A stretch of 47,148 nucleotides of DNA from UMGS1590 sp036303105 (lineage in GTDB: Bacteria > Bacillota > Peptococcia > Peptococcales > Peptococcaceae). Under the pieces are notes generated by a model. It worked only from the letters and a program-made list of their open reading frames with translations. It ran no database searches and had not been told where the DNA came from. The DNA lies in assembly GCA_036303105.1 (NCBI GenBank), contig JAXJBF010000116.1:1-47148 (forward strand). The letters run 5' to 3'. Below are positions 16,531 through 23,521 of this stretch, one piece after another (the first letter of the stretch is position 1; each line of letters opens with the position of its first letter). A program made the translations under genes and the position numbers.

Positions 16531-17918
16531 GCACGTATTCACGAAAAGACGATGCCATGTTGATTGGCGTCATTGTCATCGCGTGTTTTTTGGCATTGTT
16601 CAATTCGACAGCATTAAATGCAGGGCTGCCGTTGTTTATGGAGATCTTTCAAGCCTCTGTTACGGAGGTTCAGTGGATTATGATCGGTTATACGGTTATT
16701 ATGGGTGTTGCCAGTCCGTTGGCCGCATGGTTTGTTCATCGGTTTTCTTTGCGCAATTATTTTGTCTACAGTATGCTTTCTTATGCAGTGCTCTCATTTG
16801 CGAGCGGTCTGATTGCTAATGTATATTTCGTTATTGTGCTTCGAGCCTTTCAAGGGATTGCGGGCGCCGCATTGGTACCTGTGACGATGATTGCTATTTA
16901 TCGATTTATTCCACGGCATCGTCAGCCGTTCTTTTTGACCATTCAGAATATGAGCCTGTCGTTAGGACCGGCCATTGGTCCAGTTATAGCAGGTTTGCTG
17001 CTCATGGTGTTAAGCTGGCGTTGGCTGTTTTGGTTTAGCGTGCCGCTTTCTATTGTAGCGGCTGTTTTAGGGATGCGTGTTTTTCCAAAAGAAGCACCTT
17101 CCAGTGTAGAAAAAATTGATGTTCCATCCCTTGTGACGATTGTCATTGGCAGTATGCTGGTATTAATGGGCTTTAGTTTAGCCAGTGACATGGGGTTAGG
17201 CAATCCACTAATCATTGCCATGATCGTTGTTGGATGCCTGCTGTGTGTGTATTTTATTCGTCGCCAGGGAACGTTGGCATCGCCAATTTTATCTTTTGAC
17301 GCAGTACATTACCGGGAATTTGGCTTGAGCATGATTGCAAATGTCCTGCTGTCGATGGCATTGTGTTTGGCGCCATTTGTGCTGGCGATTTATTTACAAA
17401 CAGTGCGTGGCTTTAGCGCCTTTCAATACGGCTTACTTTTGTTGATTCCAGCAATTTTTTCTGTTGGTGGAGCACCAATCAGCCAGAAACTTTATACGAA
17501 AGTATCGTCAAAAGCGTTAATCATTTGCGGTTTGCTTTTCTTATCAGTTGGTAATTTGCTGCTGGGATTTAGTGCTCTTGATACCAGCATTGTGTTGTTC
17601 ATTGGCTTGCTTTGCCTGCGTTATTTGGGCATTGGCATTATGGGCATGCCTGTTACTGATCATGGCATGCGGGCGCTGCCGGTGGCGTTACAGGATGATG
17701 GTTCCACACTTGTTAATTGGGCAAAGTTGATGGGAAACAGCTTCGCGCTTAGTGTCTTTACAATGGTTTACAGTATTGTGGCTAGTGACATTGAAGGTGC
17801 CGGCGGAGAAATATTGGCCATGGTTAAGGGCGTGGATGAGGTTTTTGTTAGTTCGGCGATCATTTTGCTTTTAGGACTGATTCCAGCATTTATGCTTAAA
17901 CGTGAACCACCAAAGTAA
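16527..17918 (+). CDS. MFS transporter, DHA2 (EmrB/QacA-like) drug exporter family
   Basis: Predicted proton-driven efflux transporter of 463 residues with about 14 membrane segments. Typical DHA2 features are the start LFNSTALNAGLPLFMEIF, the segment VQWIMIGYTVIMGVASPLAAW, the motif RAFQGIAGAALVPV, and GPAIGPVIAGLL (antiporter motif C-like). The ATG overlaps the prmC stop by 4 nt. No transcription factor gene is next to it, so its level probably follows the release-factor operon. The drug or metabolite is unknown. Confidence 0.88.
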   Translation: MSTYSRKDDAMLIGVIVIACFLALFNSTALNAGLPLFMEIFQASVTEVQWIMIGYTVIMGVASPLAAWFVHRFSLRNYFVYSMLSYAVLSFASGLIANVYFVIVLRAFQGIAGAALVPVTMIAIYRFIPRHRQPFFLTIQNMSLSLGPAIGPVIAGLLLMVLSWRWLFWFSVPLSIVAAVLGMRVFPKEAPSSVEKIDVPSLVTIVIGSMLVLMGFSLASDMGLGNPLIIAMIVVGCLLCVYFIRRQGTLASPILSFDAVHYREFGLSMIANVLLSMALCLAPFVLAIYLQTVRGFSAFQYGLLLLIPAIFSVGGAPISQKLYTKVSSKALIICGLLFLSVGNLLLGFSALDTSIVLFIGLLCLRYLGIGIMGMPVTDHGMRALPVALQDDGSTLVNWAKLMGNSFALSVFTMVYSIVASDIEGAGGEILAMVKGVDEVFVSSAIILLLGLIPAFMLKREPPK

Positions 17919-17972
17919 AAAGTGTTTCCAATAAACGAGAAGATAAAGGATGAATAAAAGACGAGTTTCAGG

Positions 17973-17978
17973 TATAAT
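17973..17978 (+). promoter_or_regulatory. Candidate -10 box upstream of the HAD phosphatase gene
   Basis: A perfect TATAAT lies 32 nt before the start codon. No convincing -35 box is present at normal spacing, so this is tentative. Confidence 0.35.
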
Positions 17979-18010
17979 GAGAACGTAAGAATGTAAGGAG
18001 GAATTGTGTT

Positions 18011-18655
18011 ATGAGCAGACAGGCTTGCATCTTTGACTTGGATGGTACCCTGTTGGATACGTTACAGGACCTTGCGAACAGTGCCAATGCAGCCTTAAAA
18101 GCTGTCGGATTGCCAACGCGAAGCATTGATGACGTGCGACGATTCGTAGGTAATGGCGTGCGTGTGTTGATGCGCCGTGCTGTACCTGAAGGCACTGATG
18201 ATGCCACCTACGAGGCTGCTTATGCACAATTCCTCGATGTTTACGCGCGTGAAAAAGCACATCATACTTGTCCTTACGCAGGCATTCGAGAAACTGTCCA
18301 GGTGTTGGAAGCGCGTGGTGTGCGCTGTGCGGTGTTATCCAATAAGAATGATGATGCGGTTGCAGCGTTGTGTACTCAATATTTTCCTGGCCTATTTGAA
18401 TGGACGCAGGGAATGCGTGATGGGATCAGACCGAAGCCGGCACCAGATGCTTTGCTGGCCATTTGCAAGCGATTAAACATTGCTTTGGATGATGTTGTTT
18501 ACATTGGTGATTCTGAAGTGGATGTACAAACAGCTCAAGCTGCTGGTGTGCGTTTGATCGCAGTTACCTGGGGATTTCGAAGCCGTCAAGCGTTATTGGA
18601 AGCAGGTGCAACGACGCTCGTTGATCGTCCAGAAGAGTTATTATCGGTTTTATAA
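18011..18655 (+). CDS. HAD-superfamily hydrolase, phosphoglycolate phosphatase-like
   Basis: Cytoplasmic phosphatase of 214 residues. The nucleophile motif is FDLDGTLLDT with Asp9 and Asp11. The motif VLSNKND carries the second conserved Ser, and Lys lies in RPKPAPDA, followed by GDSEVD with the metal-binding acid. The helical cap between motifs 1 and 2 is of the Gph/PGMB (C1) type. Phosphoglycolate phosphatase is the nearest named function, but pyrophosphatase or another sugar phosphatase fits as well. The ribosome binding site is AAGGAGG at 17995-18001. The next gene follows after 40 nt. Confidence 0.85.
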   Translation: MSRQACIFDLDGTLLDTLQDLANSANAALKAVGLPTRSIDDVRRFVGNGVRVLMRRAVPEGTDDATYEAAYAQFLDVYAREKAHHTCPYAGIRETVQVLEARGVRCAVLSNKNDDAVAALCTQYFPGLFEWTQGMRDGIRPKPAPDALLAICKRLNIALDDVVYIGDSEVDVQTAQAAGVRLIAVTWGFRSRQALLEAGATTLVDRPEELLSVL

Positions 18656-18695
18656 TACGCAATTAAGAAGTATGTAAGATAGAGGAGGTGCTGTC

Positions 18696-19577
18696 ATGGA
18701 AGCTTGCTACTATAGAAAGCTGGAAGATGGCGCAGTTGAATGCCAGTTGTGTTCACACCAATGTGTGATTCAGCCTGGTGAAATGGGGATTTGCAGATGT
18801 CGTATCAACGACAATGGTGTATTGGTTGCTAAAACCTATGGTGAAATCAGTGGGATGACCACTGAGAACCTGATTGAAATGGGCTTCCATTTTTATCCGG
18901 ATAAAGACCAGAAATTGCTGTCCATTTCAGCGTATGGGTGCAATATGAATTGCCCATATTGCATCAACCGCCATATCTCACAAGGGCGCATTCATACCGA
19001 ACATCTTGATGCAGAAGAATTGGTTGAGCGATTAAAAAACCTCCATCGTTCACGTGGCGTCAATGGCGTCTGTTATACATTTAACGAACCACTTATTTGG
19101 TTTGAACATGTACGCGACTACTCGAAAGTAGTACGTGAAGCTGGGTTCCAAAATGCTCTTGAGACCAATGGCATGATTAATACCGAAGCGTTTAAGACAT
19201 TGCTAGAAACGATGGATATGGTCAATATTGACTACAAAGGTTTTAGTGAATCGTTCTATCGCGACTATTTGCAAGGCGATTATCAGAATGTTCTCGATAA
19301 TATTGGCGTTTTGGCGAAGAGTGGTGTTTACTATGAAGTGACCTGCTTGATCGTTGCCAATGTCAATGACAATGATGCAGAATTCGATCAGGGCATGCAG
19401 GCGTTGCATGCTGTTGCACCAAATGCACCAGTTAATCTTTTGGCTGTTGTGCCTCGCAATAAGGAAGAACTTGAATTAGAACCAAGTATTGAGAAAATGA
19501 ACGATCTTTTGGAGATCGCAAAAAAATATTTTGCTCAGGTACAGATCGTTGATCGTGATAAGGCACCGCAGTGGTGA
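18696..19577 (+). CDS. AmrS-like radical SAM enzyme (AmmeMemoRadiSam family)
   Basis: Radical SAM protein of 293 residues. The cluster-binding motif is CNMNCPYC (Cys82, Cys86, Cys89) in the CX3CX2C form. Ahead of it is a second cysteine-rich segment, CQLCSHQCVIQPGEMGICRC (residues 16-35), which is the hallmark of the AmrS family and may bind zinc or a second cluster. Downstream motifs such as YTFNEP and ALETNGMI match the PflA/AmrS barrel. It is not the classical PFL activase, which lacks the N-terminal cysteine segment. The usual AmrA and AmrB partners (AMMECR1 and MEMO domains) are not in the window. An AGGAGG ribosome binding site precedes the ATG. The EcsC gene overlaps its stop codon. 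Confidence 0.87.
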   Translation: MEACYYRKLEDGAVECQLCSHQCVIQPGEMGICRCRINDNGVLVAKTYGEISGMTTENLIEMGFHFYPDKDQKLLSISAYGCNMNCPYCINRHISQGRIHTEHLDAEELVERLKNLHRSRGVNGVCYTFNEPLIWFEHVRDYSKVVREAGFQNALETNGMINTEAFKTLLETMDMVNIDYKGFSESFYRDYLQGDYQNVLDNIGVLAKSGVYYEVTCLIVANVNDNDAEFDQGMQALHAVAPNAPVNLLAVVPRNKEELELEPSIEKMNDLLEIAKKYFAQVQIVDRDKAPQW

Positions 19578-20443
19578 ATGTGATGGTAGCATATAAAGAT
19601 AAACTGGTAGCTATCAATTATGAATTGCGTGACTGCCAGAAAAAAGAACAGAAACTGCTGTTTGACGATCCATTTTGGAAAAAAGCTGTGAGCAAAACAA
19701 CAGGATCGGCACGTGCAAAAATCGAAGATAAAATTCCAGAAAAATTGGAAGATAACTTAAATAAAGCGTTTACCGCAGCGTTTAAAATGGTTTTCCAAGA
19801 AGGAAAAGTCATTATTAAAAAAACGTATAATGAAGAAACATTAAAATCGGAATACGTTGATAAGCGTGTTGGTGTGCAAACGAAAGGTGATCGTTCGCTG
19901 ATTAAAAAACTACGCCAACCTGCAGAAAAACGCTATCTTAAATCTCTTGGCGTTGCAACAACTGAAGGTGTAGGACTTGGATTGTTGGGCATTGGTTTGC
20001 CGGATATCCCGATTCTTATCGGTAACATGATTCGCACCTGCACTGTTTCAGCGCAAAGCCATGGATTAGATACAGACCGCAAAGATGAACAGATCTATAT
20101 GCTGCTGTTAATTCGTTTGGCGGCAATGCCTGTGGAAGAGCGTGAAGCTGTCAACAAACAATTGGATGCGCTGGGTGATGCCATTGACGCCGGAAGAAGT
20201 GTTGTTTTGGATTTGGACAAAGAGATGCAGACAACCTCAGAGCGCTTATCAATGACGATGCTTTTCAGCCGATTCGTTATGGGTTTACCAATTGTTGGGG
20301 TTGCAGGAGGCTTGTACAATCCTGTCATTGTTGGCCAGCTCCATCAGTTAGCCGAAGTGAAATATGAAGTTCGGTTATTAAAGCGTTGTAAAGCGGACTT
20401 GGTCCGTCAATATCATAAAGACAAAGGAGATATGAACGAATGA
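19571..20443 (+). CDS. EcsC family protein
   Basis: Protein of about 290 residues related to EcsC, a poorly understood family named after the third gene of the B. subtilis ecs operon. The middle part has a glycine-rich hydrophobic stretch (TTEGVGLGLLGIGLPDIPIL, near residues 135-154) followed by a helical section, and a second hydrophobic stretch around residues 225-255. The N-terminal 100 residues are rich in Lys and Glu. Start choice is open: GTG at 19571 or 19574 or ATG at 19583; the second gives a GTGA overlap with the preceding stop codon. Its stop overlaps the dehydrogenase start by 4 nt. Function is unknown. Confidence 0.75.
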   Translation: MVNVMVAYKDKLVAINYELRDCQKKEQKLLFDDPFWKKAVSKTTGSARAKIEDKIPEKLEDNLNKAFTAAFKMVFQEGKVIIKKTYNEETLKSEYVDKRVGVQTKGDRSLIKKLRQPAEKRYLKSLGVATTEGVGLGLLGIGLPDIPILIGNMIRTCTVSAQSHGLDTDRKDEQIYMLLLIRLAAMPVEEREAVNKQLDALGDAIDAGRSVVLDLDKEMQTTSERLSMTMLFSRFVMGLPIVGVAGGLYNPVIVGQLHQLAEVKYEVRLLKRCKADLVRQYHKDKGDMNE

Positions 20444-21387
20444 AAAAAATGGTTGTATTGGAACCGCTTAGTGTGCCAGATGATGTGCTGGAAAGCATGC
20501 TTCAGGAAAAACTTGGTGATCAAGTTGAATGGACACTGTATGATCATCGAGCTGCATCTGATGAAGAAATGATTGAACGTGCCAAAGATGCAGAGATTGT
20601 CGTTATTGCTAACCAGCCAATGAGTGCCAATGTGATGGAGCATCTTGACAAGATTGAAATGTTGGCTGTGGCATTCACCGGTTTTGATCATATTCCAATG
20701 GATGTTTGCAAGGCAAAGGGTGTAACTGTCTGCAATGCCAGTGGCTACTCCAACGAAGCTGTTACTGATCTCGTTTTTGGCATGACCATCACTTTGCTGC
20801 GTAATATTCGCGAATGTGACAAGGTTGTTCGTGAAGGCGGCACCATGGCAGGCTTGGTTGGCCAAGAACTGTCCGCCTTGAAATTTGGGGTTGTAGGCTG
20901 CGGACACATTGCTCAGCAAGTGCTGAAGGTGGCACAGGCTTTTGGCTGTGATTGCTATGCTTACAACCGCAGTCCAAAGGAAGTAGAAGGTGTTACGTTT
21001 GTAGATCTTGATACACTGATGTCTACCTGTGATGTGGTTTCTGTACATCTGGCCATGAATGATCAAACACGTGGCTTTATTGGTAAAAAGCAGATTGATG
21101 AAATGAAACCAACAGCTATTTTGATCAACTGTGCACGCGGTCCAATCGTTGATATTGATGCATTGGCCCAGGCCCTGAATGAAGGTCGCCTTGGCGGAGC
21201 TGGGATTGATGTATTCTATACAGAACCTCCTCTTGAAGCCGGTCATCCATTGTTTACCACTCCACATACCTTACTGACACCTCATGTTGCATTCGCAACT
21301 GATGAAGCATTTGTAAAGCGTGCGCATATTGTAACCGACAATATTGCCGCATTTTTAGCTGGTCATCCAACAAATGTTGTGGGCTAA
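20440..21387 (+). CDS. D-isomer-specific 2-hydroxyacid dehydrogenase
   Basis: NAD(P)-dependent dehydrogenase of 315 residues that interconverts a 2-ketoacid and a D-2-hydroxyacid. The nucleotide-binding motif is FGVVGCGHIAQQV. The catalytic Arg is in NCARGPIVD, the Glu in DVFYTEPP and the His in LTPHVAF, so the triad is complete. Relatives include D-lactate, hydroxypyruvate/glyoxylate and phosphoglycerate dehydrogenases; there is no C-terminal ACT domain, which argues against full-length SerA. The ATGA overlap with the EcsC gene indicates coupling. A strong terminator follows. Confidence 0.9.
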   Translation: MKKMVVLEPLSVPDDVLESMLQEKLGDQVEWTLYDHRAASDEEMIERAKDAEIVVIANQPMSANVMEHLDKIEMLAVAFTGFDHIPMDVCKAKGVTVCNASGYSNEAVTDLVFGMTITLLRNIRECDKVVREGGTMAGLVGQELSALKFGVVGCGHIAQQVLKVAQAFGCDCYAYNRSPKEVEGVTFVDLDTLMSTCDVVSVHLAMNDQTRGFIGKKQIDEMKPTAILINCARGPIVDIDALAQALNEGRLGGAGIDVFYTEPPLEAGHPLFTTPHTLLTPHVAFATDEAFVKRAHIVTDNIAAFLAGHPTNVVG

Positions 21388-21442
21388 TGCAAACGTATAG
21401 ACGATAAATAAGAAGAAGGCTGATCTATAAATAATACTAATG

Positions 21443-21475
21443 AAACGACCCTCTCTCAAGAGAGGGTCGTTTTTT
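21443..21475 (+). terminator. Terminator of the radical SAM-EcsC-dehydrogenase operon
   Basis: A 12-bp perfect stem (21444-21455 with 21460-21471), a 4-nt loop and six T. Confidence 0.95.
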
Positions 21476-21501
21476 GCGTTTATTTGGGGACCTAAGGGCT
21501 T

Positions 21502-21530
21502 TATTAAGCTGATTTTAAGGCGTTGTTAAG
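21502..21530 (+). repeat. Three TNTTAAG direct repeats with 11-bp period upstream of mraZ
   Basis: The pentamer TTAAG occurs at 21504, 21515 and 21526, each in the context TNTTAAG, giving an exact 11-bp period. Such spacing is typical of binding sites for OmpR/PhoB-type response regulators, but no regulator can be named. Confidence 0.5.
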
Positions 21531-21580
21531 CCAATGAAGGACCAAGTGGGGGTAGAAATCCCTTTAAAATTAGTGTAAAG

Positions 21581-21615
21581 TGGAGGAGAAAGGGGCAAAA
21601 AGGGACAATATGGAT
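21581..21615 (+). promoter_or_regulatory. MraZ-type operator: four GGR repeats with 10-bp period
   Basis: TGGAG, AGGGG, AGGGA and TGGAT begin at 21581, 21591, 21601 and 21611, each followed by five other bases. This matches the known MraZ box pattern TGGGN-N5 repeated in tandem, and it lies directly before mraZ. Autoregulation of the cluster is the likely role. Confidence 0.65.
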
Positions 21616-21632
21616 GAAGGGAGTGGGCCTTT

Positions 21633-22058
21633 ATGTTTTTGGGTGAATACAAACACACTATTGACAATAAATGCCGACTCACTATTCCTGCGAAATTCCG
21701 TGAAGACCTTAATAATCAGTGCGTTATAGCAAAAGGCCTTGATGGCTGCCTCACTGTTTATCCGATGGATGAATGGGCGTTGGTTTGCGAAAAGATTGAT
21801 GCGAAACCATCCAGTGATATAAAGGTGCGGCGTTTTAAGCGTCTTTTCTATGCCAGTGCCAGCATTGAGATCTTGGATAAACAGGGACGATTGTCTATTC
21901 CATCGGCGTTAATGGAGTATGCAGCGATTGATAAAGATGTATACATCGTTGGCGAATCCAATACATTTGAACTGTGGAGTGCGGAACGCTGGACTTTACA
22001 ACAAGCCGAAGAGGGCGAAGACTCGTTTGAAGAACTTGCAGGATTTCTAGGCATTTAA
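21633..22058 (+). CDS. mraZ: Transcriptional regulator MraZ
   Basis: AbrB-fold DNA-binding protein of 141 residues, first gene of the division and cell wall cluster. The two family signature repeats DxxxR are present as DNKCRLTIP (residues 11-19) and DKQGRLSIP (about 82-90). MraZ oligomers bind tandem GGG-type repeats in front of their own gene and repress the cluster in E. coli. A matching repeat array lies at 21581-21615. The ribosome binding site is AAGGGAG. Confidence 0.97.
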   Translation: MFLGEYKHTIDNKCRLTIPAKFREDLNNQCVIAKGLDGCLTVYPMDEWALVCEKIDAKPSSDIKVRRFKRLFYASASIEILDKQGRLSIPSALMEYAAIDKDVYIVGESNTFELWSAERWTLQQAEEGEDSFEELAGFLGI

Positions 22059-22072
22059 AGGTGGTATCACAA

Positions 22073-23032
22073 ATGGAATTTCAACATATACCGGTGCTGT
22101 ATGATGAGGTGTTAAAAGGATTAAATCTACAAAAAGGTGGAACATACGTTGATGGGACTGTTGGCGGTGGTGGACATTCCAGTGGCATATTAGAAGCTAT
22201 TGGATCAGATGGAAAGCTACTTGCTATTGACCAGGATGTCAATGCCTTAGCAGCAGCAAAAAAGAGGCTTGCCCCCTACGACGGTCAAGTGACTTTTTTT
22301 CATGCAAACTTTGTTCAGATGCCGGAAATCATTGATGCATATGCACCGGATGGCGTGGATGGCATATTGATTGATATTGGTGTTTCATCACCACAGATCG
22401 ATAATGCTCAGCGAGGTTTCAGCTATATGCATGATGCACCACTGGATATGAGAATGAATACAGAAGCGGCGTTTTCTGCTTATGAACTGGTTAACAGTTA
22501 CGATGAGGATGCATTAGAACGCATATTGCGTGAGTATGGTGAAGAAAAATGGTCCAGACGTATTGCAAAGATCATCGTTGAGCGTCGAGCTATTGCACCC
22601 ATTGAAACAACTTTTCAGTTGGTAGACTGCATTGAGCGTGCCATTCCAAAGGGTGCGCGTGAAAAAGGCTCCCATGTTGCAAAACGCAGTTTCCAAGCGA
22701 TTCGAATTGAAGTGAATCATGAGTTAGAGGTTTTGGAAAATGTGTTGGATCAAGCAGTTGAACGGCTGAAAATTGGTGGGCGCATGGTTGTGATTACTTT
22801 TCATTCTCTAGAAGACAGGATTGTTAAACAACATTTTAAGTATCTGGCAAGTGATTGCATTTGTCCACCAGAATTACCATTTTGTCAATGTGATAAGATG
22901 GCGACGGTGAAAATTATTACACGGAAACCAATTGTTGCGTCAAAAGAGGAACTGGTGCAGAATTCACGAGCAGGAAGCGCCAAGCTCCGGATCGTAGAAA
23001 AAATACCTGCTTACAAACGAAGAAAATATTAG
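22073..23032 (+). CDS. rsmH: 16S rRNA m4C1402 N4-methyltransferase
   Basis: SAM-dependent enzyme of 319 residues (formerly MraW) that methylates C1402 in the ribosomal P site. The N-terminus HIPVLYDEVLKGL and the motif YVDGTVGGGGHSSGIL are diagnostic, as are DGILIDIGVSSPQID and FHSLEDRIVK. The ATG at 22073 follows AAAGGTGG with 8-nt spacing; an in-frame GTG at 22061 lies within that site and is rejected. It starts 14 nt after mraZ. Confidence 0.97.
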   Translation: MEFQHIPVLYDEVLKGLNLQKGGTYVDGTVGGGGHSSGILEAIGSDGKLLAIDQDVNALAAAKKRLAPYDGQVTFFHANFVQMPEIIDAYAPDGVDGILIDIGVSSPQIDNAQRGFSYMHDAPLDMRMNTEAAFSAYELVNSYDEDALERILREYGEEKWSRRIAKIIVERRAIAPIETTFQLVDCIERAIPKGAREKGSHVAKRSFQAIRIEVNHELEVLENVLDQAVERLKIGGRMVVITFHSLEDRIVKQHFKYLASDCICPPELPFCQCDKMATVKIITRKPIVASKEELVQNSRAGSAKLRIVEKIPAYKRRKY

Positions 23033-23047
23033 TAAAGATTTCTGGGG

Positions 23048-23506
23048 ATGATGACCGTGGGAGCAGCAAGAAAATACGTATCACATGATACTTATCCGGA
23101 CTCGGAGGAGCATAAAAATAGGGCGGCGAATATCATGTTTAGCACGAACTCGAAACGAGCAATCGCGAAAAAGCAAAATGAACGCGTTTTGCGCAGAAAA
23201 TTTGAAAAGAATAAGCCGCGTTTGTCATTGTTTCGTGCTTTGATCATTGCGTTTATTTTAGGTGTTTTGTGCGTTGGTCAATATGCCGTCATTCAAGATC
23301 TTGGTCTGAAAATCAATGAAGGACAACAGGCTCTGGATGATATTAATGCGGAGAATGAAACTTTAAAACAGCAGAGCGCAGCTTTAAATAATCGCAATGT
23401 GGTGAAAGAAAAAGCTGAAAAAGAGCTTGGCATGCAGGAAGCTGAAGAAATTATTGTTTATACACCAACAACTCCACAAGCTTCCCAATCTGCTGATGCA
23501 CAATAA
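23048..23506 (+). CDS. ftsL: FtsL-like cell division protein
   Basis: Small bitopic membrane protein of about 152 residues in the position normally taken by ftsL. It has a basic cytoplasmic segment of about 60 residues, one membrane helix (about 62-82, RALIIAFILGVLCVGQYAVI) and a heptad-type coiled coil with many Glu, Gln and Leu (about 85-125), which is the FtsL/DivIC architecture. The sequence itself is poorly conserved, so the name rests on position and layout. Start choice is uncertain among ATG 23048, ATG 23051 and later codons; no strong ribosome binding site is seen. It would act in the septal FtsL-DivIB-DivIC complex. Confidence 0.8.
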   Translation: MMTVGAARKYVSHDTYPDSEEHKNRAANIMFSTNSKRAIAKKQNERVLRRKFEKNKPRLSLFRALIIAFILGVLCVGQYAVIQDLGLKINEGQQALDDINAENETLKQQSAALNNRNVVKEKAEKELGMQEAEEIIVYTPTTPQASQSADAQ

Positions 23507-23521
23507 GGAGTTGGATGAATA

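Noticed and set aside
18696..19577. Annotation as pyruvate formate-lyase activating enzyme
   Set aside because: The N-terminal cysteine-rich segment and the distance from pflB fit the AmrS family better than PflA.
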